Source of the DNA: Rhyacichthys aspro
Taxonomy: Eukaryota > Chordata > Actinopteri > Gobiiformes > Rhyacichthyidae
DNA: 64,000 nucleotides
NCBI GenBank assembly: GCA_036850595.1
Contig: CM072159.1
Location: 28,378,280 to 28,442,279 of the forward strand
Reading direction: 5' to 3'
The position numbers and the translations under genes were made by a program. This document shows, piece by piece, positions 1-12,432 of the stretch. Position 1 is the first letter of the stretch. Each line of letters begins with the position of its first letter. The notes beneath the pieces were generated by a model. It did no database searches and was not told the origin of the DNA. It saw only the letters and a list, made by a program, of their open reading frames with translations.

Positions 1-959
1 AAACAAATACTATTCAGTGAAGCAAGGGCCCAAGGCGTTTGTTCAAATGGACGAGAGTCTTTGAGCGAAGGCAAAGAAACAGCACTGAGCAGTCTCCCGG
101 GACTTAGCTCCTGTTCGGGCCTGCTTTGTTGATAAAATACAGTAGATTATATAAAGCATACAAGGCACTGCGCCTGAAGAACAGGATTCTCCATATCAGC
201 ATGGCTTTGATCATGAAACAAAGGAATGGCCTGATATAAAGTATGTATGTAAATAATAACCTGTAATTGAGCTCAAAATAACCCCTGGTTTTAGAACTTT
301 TCACTGGAATAAACATTGATTATAATATAATAATTGGAAAACATGTCTTCCTTTTCATGGACAAAGTGAATGTAGAATTAAAAGCAGATATTGTGGCAAA
401 AGTGCTACTCACACTCACTCTTCTAGAGCATGTGAACAGCTATGGAGCCCTGCAGCTGGATTCTCTAAAGTGACTGCCTTTTGCAAACATTGTGCTGTGT
501 AACAGACCATCTGGCAGGTCAGGTTTACATGGACATTCACTTTTTAGTGCAACAAAGCTCAAAATGATTCTATTATTAATTTATTAAGATATATGAATAA
601 ACGAAGGAAGGACTCATCCATCTGAAATAAATGAAAAAATGATAGAGAAAAGAAAATGTCACGCTTTTCACCTAAATTGATTATTTAGAGTGGACCACTG
701 TGCTGTTTATTTTTCATTAAAGTATTGCGTATGTATGTCTGCGTGTCACTTTATTTTGAAAAATAAGACAACTTTTTTTTTTGAAAAGCCCAGAGTTAAG
801 AGTAAATTCTTAAATATAGTTGATAACATTTCACACATCAACAATACATTTTCCTAACTTTACATAATTTGTCTTTTTTTACACCATATTCGTTCTGGCT
901 GTGAACAAACAAGTGCTTAACTCAAAAAGAAAAGCAGGTAAGAAGTCATTTGGAAGGAG

Positions 960-1160
960 AAAGTGATGTATTGTTGCGTGCCTGGTGCCGTTGCTGCGTC
1001 GGTGGCTGCGGCGGGCCCTCAGAGAGCCCCGGTCCACCGTCACCTGATTATTTTTCACCTTGTTTACGCCACTGCCTCCGTCTCCCTCCCTGCATAGACC
1101 TGTCTCATTACGTCCGTCTCACACAGGCATCGAGCCGAGAGCGAGAGGGGTAACAGGTAA
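960..1160. other. Candidate conserved non-coding element
   Basis: This GC-richer, complex island in AT-rich DNA contains E-box-like CACCTG, several CpG dinucleotides and a CATTACGTCC stretch. A 67-codon open frame crosses it, but it has no convincing splice sites and its peptide (Cys/Pro/Ser-rich) matches nothing I recognise. It resembles the non-coding elements of vertebrate gene deserts. The call rests on composition only. Confidence 0.2.
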
Positions 1161-1689
1161 TACAAGGACAGGTGAGCAAAGTCGATTACACAGAAATGAA
1201 TATAGTCGCTGAACATTGTCTAAATTTGTCCCGACAAGAAACGAGATGGTGTTTAGTTACATTTATCTGGAGCGGGACGGGCTGGAAGGACATAGTAACA
1301 GCTCTTTTATACCAATGCTCAGCTTCATAGAGCAGACACATGAAGCCACATCTTAACATTTCTTTGTAAATGTTACTTAAACCTGAACAAGAATAGGTGT
1401 CGGATAAAGTTTTCTACTGACGGATTTTCAGCTGAAACCGATCACTATGTTGTGCTGCTCCAGACTGGGTTTTATAACCACTTTTTGGGTTCTCAGATTG
1501 GAACACATTTTTACTTTAAAAGACCACGGCTGATTTAAGAGTCAACATCATTTGTGTGACTGAATGAAAACTTCATAAACTACATACATATGGTGTATAT
1601 AGCTCTGAGGCTAATGCCAGATCATCATTTTAATGCCTCGTATAAACATCAGATGTGGTCTTTTCATGCTGTAGCGTCTGTGATGAAAA

Positions 1690-1830
1690 CGGCCTTGGAC
1701 TGTCAATACCCAAACTGCATTTTGCATGTACGTTTTTTACTGTTTATCCTTAACACATGGGGCTGGAGCCTGTCCCAGGTTCAGGTGTAATGCAGGGTAC
1801 ACTTCATGTAATCACAGGTCGACTGGGAAC
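1690..1830 (+). repeat. Degraded dispersed repeat fragment
   Basis: The phrase GGGGCTGGAGCCTGTCCCAG followed by a GCAGGGTACAC-like stretch is typical of a very common fish interspersed repeat (the GGCTGGAGCC...GGTACACCCTGGAC family). A related fragment occurs at about 50815-51060. The copy is heavily diverged and has no clear ends. Confidence 0.4.
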
Positions 1831-2269
1831 GAAATGATTACATACAAATGATGTACAAGTGTTAAAATGTACCCTGCATATACTCCAACTATTTGAGTAA
1901 AGCTAATGTGGCCTGAAAATTAGGCACAGAAATGGCCCAAAAAGCAAATGAGTTTTGGGCAAAGTTCAAGTGCAGCCAAAAAGGAATATAAATGTAGTGA
2001 CCAATGGAGAAAACCATTAATGCGTAAAATGCAAATGTCCAAGGTTGGAGAGTGTTCACCGGCAGAACTTCCCCTGGGCTTAGTTAGACTTTTTAGGAGA
2101 AATAGCAGTGTGTGGGGCTCTGTGGACGAGTGGAACAAATGTGAACAATTTTAGCTGTATCTCAAGAACTTAAGAGGCTATATATGAGTCTCCAAAATGT
2201 ATTAAACCATTCTGTGTGCCCACACTGGTCAATGTGGATGTAGAAGTTGTCAATGGCCTGCTTGTACCG

Positions 2270-2420
2270 GGCTGTGGATCATCGATTGGTCCGTTTAGTC
2301 TCAGAGAAGCCTGGGTCCGCCGGTCTACAGCTACAATTAGCTCATCACTCTCTGCTTTTCTGGAGCAGAACTAATCAGGCCGGAGAGGAGACTTACTCTA
2401 GTGCCATCCAAGCATGACCT
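2270..2420. other. Candidate conserved non-coding element
   Basis: This is a complex, moderately GC-rich block with homeodomain-type cores (ACAATTAGCTC, AACTAATCAGG) spaced about 45 bp apart around a pyrimidine-rich centre. No open frame with splice sites fits it. It looks like a homeodomain-bound enhancer core, but there is no alignment evidence. Confidence 0.22.
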
Positions 2421-4911
2421 GTCTTAACAATATATTCAAGAAACACTGCACCGTCGGATTTTCTGTCGAGTCTCTCTGCTGCTAAAGACAGGTTGAGTTA
2501 ATCTGTCTTCCCTGTAATTAATCAGAAAGTCACCGGGTGTATCATACAGTGATTTTACACTTATTGAAAGGTTTAAATGGTTAGATTAGATTTCTCTACA
2601 GCCTTTTGCACTGTGTGAGAAAAAGGCTGACTGCAGGTTTTCTCATAAATGATCTAGAGCGAGTACAGGTTCCTCTCTCTCCTCTCTCATATCAAAACCA
2701 CATTTATGAGTCCACACATAGACATAGGCTACAGTCAAAGTAGTCAAAGGTTATCTATTGTAAAGTTTGAGATTTCTGTTTGTCCAAAAATACGGTGCAT
2801 ATGAAAATTAATCGTTGTGTGCGCGGCAAAATTGCACTTGGTGGCTTTAAACGGGTGGTCTAACGTCATAGAGGGAGACTGGATCAGAGACACCACTCAA
2901 TAAGGACAGATGGGTGGTGCACTTTCACATTACTACTGCTAGAGAACAATATAAAGTCTGCAGCGGAAGTAAGGAACTGAAGTCGTGGATGTTACATAAC
3001 CTTAGTCTAATATACTCAGTGTTAGCGAGACCACCATGTAAACAAATGTATGCTAAAGACTTACCTTAATGCCATTCTTATTCAATTTTTTCTCTTTTCC
3101 GAGCACATGTACAATACTCACTTATACACTGACTGTTGCTATGTGGCAGACAATGCACACAGCATCTTTAAATGCACAATGTGACATGTTGTGATCTTCT
3201 ACGATTGCAAATGGGACTAGAAGTGTTTTGTCCTAATAAAACATGTACATCTCAATTGTTAGACAGAAATAACATTCTTATCTTAAAAGGAGCTTAAAAT
3301 GGTACTTAAACTTGTGAACTTATTTAGTCTCTCATACCTAAACAGACTGGTCGGAGGAGTATTGAGATGACAAGTTGACAATGAATGGACGTAAAGCTCG
3401 CTGTTTGATTTTAGAAGTAAACATGAGGTAACCTTCTACCTTCATCCAAACATATAATGAGGAGTTTCTTTTGAAGAGCGACTGTGGAGCCTCCCGTGGA
3501 GTTCACAGACCTGAGTAATCAATCCCCAGGAATATTTAAACCCCTCTGGAGTCAAGAGGGGCTGGAACACCTCATCTGAACCCACAACATGAAAATTAAA
3601 TAATGATAGATTTTATCAATAAACTGTTTACAACCACAAATAGTAAATATGATATACACACGCTCATAAACACATGAAGAGTTGAGAGATGTGAGAGCAG
3701 ATGTTAAAAGCTCTGTTTGTTCCGTCTACACGTCTCTGCTGCATCTGGAGTTTTAAAAATGATTACTTTTAAAGGTCTTTTATAAAACTGCCTTAAAGTT
3801 AATGACAGTTTAAACTTCCTACTCCACTTAAAAACTTTATTTTAAGATTACCATCGACTGCCCTGTGTGTTCACTCTAGTCACGTTTGAGGACAAGAGAT
3901 TTGGGGAAACTTCAGAGTCAGAACTGGAACTGTTTGTGTGAGGTGTCATCAAAAAAAACAATGTGTGGTTTGTTTTTTTTAGGTTAGATCATCAAAATTA
4001 TACAAAACCAATGATTTATAATGAATTATTGCAGCAGTGATGTGTGAACTTCACTTTCCTTTATGTTCCTGTGACACATGGGAACAGTACGCTTATGTCA
4101 CTGAACAAATCCAAAACACACCTTTTTTACCTGAAATCGAATTCAGTGCTGCAGTTTTAGAAGTATAAAATATTAAGCATATTTTAATATTTTAGCGCAA
4201 ATAATGAGGGCTCTTGACCCTGCATTTAAATTTAATCATTACATGCAGCATTTATAAGCTGCCTTTTCCCTTTGTCTGTCCAGGAAATTTCCTCTGCATC
4301 TTTTTTTTTTTTTTCAAAGAAACAGTAAGTTATTGAGGAACTGCCTCTCCATTTTACATAAATACAAGTGAAGTATAATAGATCATTGAGTACAGACTGA
4401 GGAGAACAGAACGACCTGATTGCACACGTCTGTATTATACTCAAGACTAATGACATGTTGCTCTCAGTCTCATGAGGTTTTCCCCATAAGCCATTATATA
4501 GACAAATACCAATCAACAATTAACAGGACACTTCTACCTTAGTTACATAGTCTTCTGTGAATGACTAATACTAATGTGATAATGTCCACATGCCGGTTTG
4601 GTTTGTTGTCTACACGCTTTATTTGATGCAGATTTTTAATTCTATTTCCGTTTCATCACAACACAATTGTCTCAGAGGACAGCAATAAAATTGAAGCCAA
4701 AAGATTATGCAACAATGAGCGGCTTTGTACACAAAATAAATTAAACAATGTTAATATATGATGTGGATTTTACTGTTGTCTGAATACTTTAGTTGACTTG
4801 TACCTCTTGCTCACTGCTCTCTGTTGTATTCACAGCAGTTTGAATGGAGTGACTATAAACATACGTCATTCATAGAAGGTGCTACATAACAAACAGCAGA
4901 TGTAAAAGAAA

Positions 4912-5356
4912 CAGGGTCCCCACAGGTGCTTGAAATCCTTAAAAGTGCTTGACTTTTAATCTAGTGTTTTCAAGATTGGAAAAGTCCTTGAATTTTGGAT
5001 AAAGTGCTTGAAAGTACTTGAAATTCTGATTGTGTTGCTTTAATAATTCACAATCTCACTGAGTCATTTTCTTCTTAGAAAAGCTTAAAGGTTTGGTACC
5101 AAAACATAAGCTCATTTTTCAGCTATTGGCCTTCTGCAAAAAGAGACCAAACTTCAAAACTGAAACTTGTGTGATCAAAAAGATGTTAATTTATTCCATG
5201 AAGTATTCAACAATTTAAACAAAGTCTTTTTTATGCCACAATGAATTTAAATGAGAAAAACTACATTTGGTAGATATGTATGTCAACATGTAATTTACCG
5301 CAGTTGAAAAACATGTAAACACACCTTGAAAGTGCTTGAAAAGTGTGAGAACCCTG
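4912..5356. mobile_element. Unclassified short terminal-inverted-repeat DNA element
   Basis: The left end reads CAGGGTCCCCACAGGTGCTT and the right end, reverse-complemented, reads CAGGGTTCTCACACTTTTCA, giving imperfect terminal inverted repeats. Both ends carry repeated GTGCTTGAAA-type words (left 4925-5025, right 5323-5345). The sequence AAGAAA directly abuts both termini (4906-4911 and 5357-5362) and may be a target-site duplication. The element is 445 bp with no open frame, so it is non-autonomous. The CAGGG ends recall hAT elements, but a 6-bp duplication is not the usual 8 bp. The ends are fairly secure; the superfamily is not. Confidence 0.6.
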
Positions 5357-8300
5357 AAGAAAGTAAGAAACATGCCATTCTTTCATTCAGCGTATGGATT
5401 TTTGCCAAAATAGTGATGCTACGATACTACAGGATGCCACGGCCTGCCAGAAGGTACTTTTGTTTGGTTTTAATTGGGATCCAACTTTTCTAGGCTAATT
5501 TTAGTGTGAACACATCAACACTGTGACTGGTTGGTGTGAAAAAGGTGTTTGAGGTAACACAGCACGGAAATAACTACGGATAAGCCTACACAAATGCATG
5601 AGACTAAAAACTGGGGTTGTTTAGAGCAGAGGGATAAAGAAACCTGCGTCACAAAGCAGAACCTGAAGGTCATCTGTGTCCGAATGGCTCTGAAGCTGGA
5701 CATTTACATTTATTACAGCCAAAGGTGAAAAGGGAATTGGTCGCCTGTCATCCTCACTCAGCTCCAGTATCAGCACCAAACTGTGACAGGTCGAGCTGCG
5801 GCGCTTATCAACATGCGACACATTTACACACAATCTCACTCACATTTTCTACATTCTGTATTTCACGTGTCAGATTGCACACGTCACATACGTTCCAATA
5901 TACATTCATTACAGCAGCGTGAAGCTAAAGCATGAAAAATGGCAGTTCTCTCATTGTGTGTAGGAGTGTAAATGGGTAAATTAAACACAATGCGGCAAAT
6001 GCACACATTAAAGATCCTTTTTACATTTTATTTCAAATCAAGATAGATTCATGTTTGACAGCACAAATGGAGAAATGTATTAAATGAATTGAAAGGCATT
6101 CTCAAGGTTTATTTATACTGTCGCTTGGACCTTATAATTGAATTGCATTCACGGTGTACTTTACCTTTCACAATGGGAAATAACAATGGGAAGAGCATAT
6201 AAACATGAATCTGCAGCATTTAACCAATGATAATTATAATGTATGGTGATAATACACAAACATTAAAAAAAGATTTCCAGTTAAGGGAAGACAACAATAC
6301 AGGGAAAGTCTGAAGTCTTTTGTACAACAGGTTGTGCAGGTAATACGTCAAAGACACTAGACATTTATTTGACCCATTTCAAATTAGGAGAAATGATGCA
6401 GACACTTAACCATGAAAATACAATTCAATGTACATTTAAACATACTGTACATTCCTTAGAAACGGCCCAAGAGTTTTAAAAGCAGGACAAGATGGTTCTG
6501 AGTGACATTGTGAACATTGTGGTCATGTTGTAACCCACTTCTCTGAGAGACTCTCCATCGTGTTTATGGAATAATCAGGGTTCAGGGTAAATGATGATAT
6601 TTTATAGAGGGGGGCAGAATTACTGTGTGCAATTCTACTCTAAAACACTACACTGCACCATCATGTCTGTATGATTTGTTAAATTTCCTTTCCCTAAAGA
6701 GGATGCTTGTGCAGTATTTAAAATACAGATGTGATACATAAACATAATCCATCAAACCAAACAAGTTTCTCTTGAACAAACTTCTTCTGTTTTCTCATGA
6801 GTGCTGCATATTGCTCTGCTCTGTGGTATCAATCACCTGCCACCTACAGAAGGAAACAGAAGCTCTTTACATCCAGCCCACTTTTAAATCTAATTGCATA
6901 TACCACAAAGCGCCCAAGGCTCTGTAAAGTATACAGTCAAAGAAGCTGTTTATTTCTTCTAATTTGTTTATTTAAAGAATCCCGCTTCACTTTTTATAAC
7001 TTGTCGCAGGAGTGCCACATAAATGAGAAGTTATTATCATAAATGGAGAGCAATTTCAGGCAAAAGAGACTGTAATGTTCTGTAATAAAAGCCGAAACTC
7101 CAGCGTTTATGTCTTTACAGGGAAGTTTGTTGGGCTATTTATTCTTTTAAAGTGTAATTATCATAAAAACAGCAAATATATAAACTCAAAGAAGCTCACA
7201 CAGTACACAAGGCATTTCTCATTGAGCAGGGACAATAATGTGTGAGAGTCAGTCGAGTAAAACACAAGGTTATTGGACACAATGGGCAAAATATTTCAAA
7301 TAACCACTTTTTAACACTTTTCATCTGCAAGAGCCTTTGTCACAAACACAGAGTGAAAAACGTAACTCAGATGCCCTCTTACAATAAGCTCCACAATTAA
7401 AGGGATTTAAAGACTCACTTCTACTTTAACAATGCCTTATGCGTTAAACCACGTTACATTTTGACCAGTGTTTTTGATTTTCGATCTGTCAACACCATTT
7501 TAGTGTCACTTTTTTGTCACAGTCAGTGTTTAAGTCAGGACTAAATCTTTACAATATGTCCAACTGGAGCTAGTGTTTAATACCAGTCTTGATCTCACCT
7601 CAGACTTAAAGCGATTTTATTTGGCCTTGGGTTGCACTCTGAAAAAGAGGGCTTAAGACTTTCATAGGAGCTAGACTGGATTTGGAATGTCAAGACTATT
7701 GGAAAATGAATGAGAAACATCTTTAAGTGTGTTGGCGTTGCTCTGATTCATTCACAGACAGCTTCTGACTGCTTATGGCCCATCACAACACAAATGCCAC
7801 GCTATGTTTCTGTGCTCCAAAAACTCATCTTTTGATAATAAACGTTTAATTATAGATGGTTTACACACAGTCTAAGTCTTAAGAGTTAAAAAAAAACACA
7901 CAAAAATAAAAAATGTATTTGTTGGAGCCAAACTCTTTGTATATACGGGTACATACTACAGCGTTCTCCACTGATTTATTACATAATTACACTACCAGCT
8001 AGTCTTTACATTTTAGCACCTCTTAGTAGTAAAATTCTCTTCAGTACAACACTATTCAAAACCTCTCAAGGATAATGAAAAAAAACAAGGCCAACTTTTT
8101 CTCTGAGCTTTAAATAAACGTATTTTACTCACTATTCCTTTCGATATTTTCTAGGCCAGACCCAAAATGACATTAGTTCAACAGATTAATGCTCGTTTTG
8201 GCTTTTACAGTTGAATAAACTAATGAGTGTGAAAGGTACATCTCCACAGAAATTCAGCAACCTAAAGCCTTGTGAGTAACTCTTTAAAACGCTGCTGCCA

Positions 8301-8866
8301 AACACATTATTGATCAAAGCCCTTTCAAAATCATGTGTGCACCTCTCTGCCATGATGAATAAGGATAAACTCTACACACTGTGGCAGTCTACAGCACTTC
8401 TCTTCCAGTCTGATGAACTGCAGCCCTTTAATCTGCAGCCGAGATGTGTGATTGATCTGGTAAATCCCACTTAGGGAACGTAATATTGAGTAAAGGCACA
8501 CTCAGTTCAAATGAAAAGGGAAATAAATAAAGCAGAAGCAAACATAAACAAAATGGGGACGTGTGGTTATGTAAACCCAGACAAAGAACACCCCTAAGAC
8601 TTTAAATCCACAAGAAAAGATGGATGGAGCACATTGATTCTAATACGTCTTTCACCTGGAATCAGATACTGTACAAATTGCCTTCTGTCGATTCGTAATT
8701 ATGTAGGTGAATGATTTCCTGGTAAAGTCTCTCCGCTGATAAAATGTGCTTTTTGCTGAGGTCTGGGCTGGTTCTGTATGCAAGAGCACAAAAGAGGCTT
8801 AAACCTAAAGAACCAATGGCTTTTTATTTCAGAAGTGAGAATATGGTCTTGCAGCATGCTGTGGTC

Positions 8867-8889
8867 ACAAACAAACAAACAAACAAACA
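8867..8889. repeat. (ACAA)n microsatellite
   Basis: Nearly six uninterrupted copies of ACAA. It is a simple repeat with no flanking element boundary. Confidence 0.9.
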
Positions 8890-11039
8890 TCTTTCTGAGT
8901 TAAAAAAAATGCAACACCTGTGCCTTTTGGAACAACAAGTTCACTGAAGGCCCTTTCACACATGCAGCCTTTCTCAGCCATGTCCCTGCATTTTACCAGA
9001 AAAGGGTTATGAGTAAAAAAGAGACAGGACTGTTTTCCCAAAATATCCCTACACCTCGTATCAGTGGAGGTTCTGTTTTCGACGGAGAGCCTTGTTGAGT
9101 GTGAGGTGGTTCAGGGCTCGGTTGGAAGATGGTGAGGATTGAAAAACAAGAAAAACTGGATGACGTGTGTGGTCCTCCTCCTGAACTTTAGATAAAGAAA
9201 CCTTATTTACATTTATCAGGTTGGGTTTGGCTTTGATTTGGCAGAAAACACATCATCAACATGGCGGGAAATGTACAGAAAATGCTTTGTTTTAAGTGCT
9301 TATGTTAAAAAGTGTATTGCACATCAATTCTTTATGTGCCACTGACTTTATCTTAGGTGCATTGCTCTTTCACAACTTTGCCAAATATATCTGTAATGTT
9401 AGGATAGGAACTGGAAAATCTATTCATCATCATCATTAAAATAACAGTTTTTCATGTTATTTTGAACCATAATCATAAGTGAGACCTCTTACACAGTTAG
9501 TTAACACTGTCACAGATTAGCACTATAGATAGACACACGAGGCTCTGTTTAGTTTATAACCTACTGTACATTTGGACATGTTTTCAAAATGTGCCCCACC
9601 ATTGAAAACGACTTTAGACTGAATCTTCCTGAAGAGCTCGATAAATATTTTATTTTAATTCCGAGTCCAACACCCCTTTGATGTGGGCTTTTGTATATTG
9701 TATTCATACGACTGCATTAACGAACAGGTGAGAGTTTTTCCTTTTTCCAGCTGTTGTTACCCCTCTCTCAAGTGAACTACGTGAGAGGTACTTATCGTCA
9801 TGGCAACACCAACCTACTCCAGCTCCTTTAATCAAAGAGTCAAACGCAGGCGGCACAGCCAGACCCTTAAACAGCTTGGGCCTGATTAGAAATACACAAG
9901 TTTAACTTTAGACATGGAATAAATACTATTAGTCACAAATAACAATATGCAGTTTTTATTCTTCTCATGCATTTTAATATTTCTTCTCAAAACTTTTTGG
10001 AGAAGGTTTCCAGTGTGGGCCAGAGCCTGTTGTAACCAGCTAGAAGTTATATCTTTGCAAAGTGCTGTTTTGTTTATTAAAAGTACAGGGTCTATCTGTA
10101 CAATGGCACAACAGGCAATAACAGACAGACAATAGAGCATCGATTATTATGCAAATTCCTAAAAAAAAACAAACGTGTGCTTGTTTTAATGCAAACAATA
10201 ACGATGTGCCTGGGCCCATTCTTCCAACTGTGACAATCCCACATGCTGAGCTTTAAGGGCACGCTGTAAATTGTCAGTGTGAATAAATTCTAAAGGAAAC
10301 TGTGAATGAAGCCCCAGAAAGAACGAAAACTAGCTGAAAAAGTAAAACCCAGACACTAGGAATGTTTCTGGTTTTAACTTTGTCACTTTTGAAAGAACCA
10401 AAACACTTTATGACCTCAAGATTATCAATGATTACGAAAGATATCCGCTTTTTATTGAGTTTATTTTGGTAAATGTTATACTGTTGCAGCAATACTAGCA
10501 TAATAGAAATATGTAATCCCACTTTTATGAACATTGTAAGGCTATTAGAGCTATGTATTTTTGATTGGCCAAATTTAAGCAATTGACAAATGTAATTTTA
10601 GTAAAAAAAAAAATGCCAAACATTAATGATTATGTAATGTCATACTATAAACCACACTTAACCTTACTTTCTGTTCCATAGTCAAGTTTAAATGCACAGA
10701 TTTCTTTTACATTTCACATATAACAATAGAAAATATCAATGGAAACAATAAACACTACATAAATTTTGCAGAAAAGTGATGTGTAATAATATACTAATAA
10801 ATATACATAAGACCTGTTCATATTCTCAAATAAGTTGCATTAAAATGGACAGACACAAGCCAAAAGAGATAGTATCAACAGAGTCTTTGTAGTCAGTTTA
10901 TGTAAATGTACCTATTTATCTTAACATTTGCTTTATATTTTATACAAATGCAATTATTGTCATCCTTGTTCCATCCACAACAGACAGAAAACAATAAGTG
11001 TGGGCCCAGAGCTGTATAATCCCAGCATATATTTGCTCC

Positions 11040-11225
11040 TGAAATCGTCATGTCCCAACACTGAGCTCTCGTCTCATCGTTTCACTCCAGAGCTTTGACA
11101 GAGACGTGCAAATTGTATGAACCGGCCTGGATTTACGGTCGGGCTGCTTCATTCATCTGTGGACGAGTGGGACCAGGAGATATGTACCTGCCCTGAAGCC
11201 CAAATACAAGCCACTGGTGACTGCC
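11040..11225. other. Candidate conserved non-coding element
   Basis: A complex block containing an ATGCAAAT-like octamer variant (GTGCAAATTGTATG), CGGCCTGGATTTACGG and a TTCATTCATC stretch. There are no splice sites and no long frame. It is called only from its contrast with the flanking low-complexity AT-rich DNA. Confidence 0.2.
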
Positions 11226-11926
11226 AGTCAGAAACGTTACAGGCAAGTCTCTTACACTTCAGACAAGACATCTAAATGATTACTTATATTTTCAAGATGG
11301 ACTGTTGCAGTAAAACTACAGCTGTAGGTGTTTTATAAGGTGCTTGGGTATAATTTTCCAAAGCTAAAGGCAGTCTGTGATAAGAGCGAGAGTCTCTGCT
11401 CTGTCGTATCTCGGCTCCAGCTCATCTTAAGATATTAAAAGATAATGCCCATCAAAGGTTAGAAAGACTATGTGGAGTAACTGGAGATATGACATGATCA
11501 ACAGGGATATATCACATATTAGTTCCCCATTGTGTGTCTTTATCTTACTCCTGGCATCGAGCCTATTTTGCTTGGTGTATTTCAGCAGCAGACTAACAGA
11601 GTTTACAGCATCACTTCTGAATTCAGCAGGACGTCAATGAGTTTGTTAAACTGAGAGCTTTCCAATCTCCAGCAATAGACAGAAAGGAAAAGAGCAGAAT
11701 AAGAAGAGAACGAAGAAAAATACAATTTACTGAAAGAAATATTACTGAATATATATAAAGATAAACCCTGTGTGAATGTGTTCTTATGTTACACAAACCC
11801 ATCCTTGGTATAGAGCATTTATATAGGCTGATATGCAAGGCCTTTATCGTGACAAACATAATATAAATAACTATCTTTATATTTTACAATTTAATTAATC
11901 TAGATGGTAATTAGCAATATCTAGAG

Positions 11927-12432
11927 CAGAGGTGTCAAACTCAAAGTGGTGAGGGGCCGCAATAGTCAATAATAATCCTTCCAGGGGCCGAAGATGGAGA
12001 TTAAATTTTGAGAGATTGTATCTTGATCAGGTTTTAGTTGGATTTGAACAGATTTGAATTGGATTCAAACAAGTTTTAATTGGATTTGAACAGGTTTTAG
12101 TCAGATTTGGACAGGTTTTAGTTGGATTTGAACTGATTTTAGTTGGATTTGAATAGGATTTTGGTGGATTTGAACAGGATTTAGATAGATTTGAACAGGT
12201 TTTAGTCATATTTGGACAGGATTTAGTTGGATTTAAACAGGTTGTAATAGGTAGTGGTAGGTTAATCCTTGTAGCAAAAATCAAAACCATCTAAAACCTG
12301 TTCAAATCCATCTAAAACCTGTTTGAATTTAACCTAGTGCCAAAAATGTAAACTACTAAATGTATTGAAGGGCCACATAAAACAGTGCAAAGGGCCGCAT
12401 TTGGCCCCCGGGCCTTGAGTTTGACATGTGTG
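11927..12432. mobile_element. Non-autonomous hAT-like element with internal minisatellite
   Basis: The 506-bp element is bounded by perfect 8-bp direct repeats ATCTAGAG (11919-11926 and 12433-12440), the target-site duplication length typical of hAT transposons. The left terminus is CAGAGGTGTCAAACTCAA. The right terminus, reverse-complemented, is CACACATGTCAAACTCAA, so the inner 13 bases match exactly. Subterminal GGGGCCG / GGGCCGCATTTGGCCCCC blocks are typical of this very common vertebrate family. It encodes no transposase. The interior holds ten 21-bp tandem units (12030-12239) and shorter inverted copies (about 12283-12330). Its open frame is an artefact of the 21-bp period. Confidence 0.85.
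12030..12260 (+). repeat. 21-bp minisatellite inside the hAT-like element
   Basis: Ten consecutive units of exactly 21 bp with no indels, plus one decayed unit. The unit is close to GGTTTTAGTTGGATTTGAAC plus A, and copies differ by point changes. Inverted copies of the same unit follow at about 12283-12330, so a single strand could fold back. Because 21 is a multiple of 3, the array leaves a long minus-strand frame with a seven-residue repeat; I do not regard this as a gene. Confidence 0.9.

Larger units (their letters stand above)
1..4911. other. Non-coding intergenic DNA, no gene seen
   Basis: I see no exon with splice sites and a plausible protein here. The open frames are short and random-looking. 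Two higher-GC islands (about 960-1160 and 2270-2420) are listed separately as candidate regulatory elements. A degraded dispersed repeat lies near 1690-1830, and there is a 14-T run at 4301-4314. The rest is AT-rich unique sequence. It lies far downstream of slc16a7, at the opposite end of the window. Confidence 0.6.
5357..11918. other. Non-coding intergenic DNA, no gene seen
   Basis: AT-rich DNA with no supported exon. It contains an ACAA microsatellite at 8867-8889 and poly-A/T runs. One more complex block lies at about 11040-11225 and includes GTGCAAATTGTATGAACCGG, which may be regulatory. All open frames are short and lack coding character. Confidence 0.55.

Noticed and set aside
12030..12239. 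Regularly spaced repeats resembling a CRISPR array
   Set aside because: Units are directly adjacent with no unique spacers, and the genome is vertebrate.
12027..12290. 87-codon minus-strand frame with a seven-residue SNPTKTC-like repeat
   Set aside because: It is the translation of an exact 21-bp minisatellite inside a hAT-like element. The period being a multiple of 3 keeps the frame open; there is no splice or start context.
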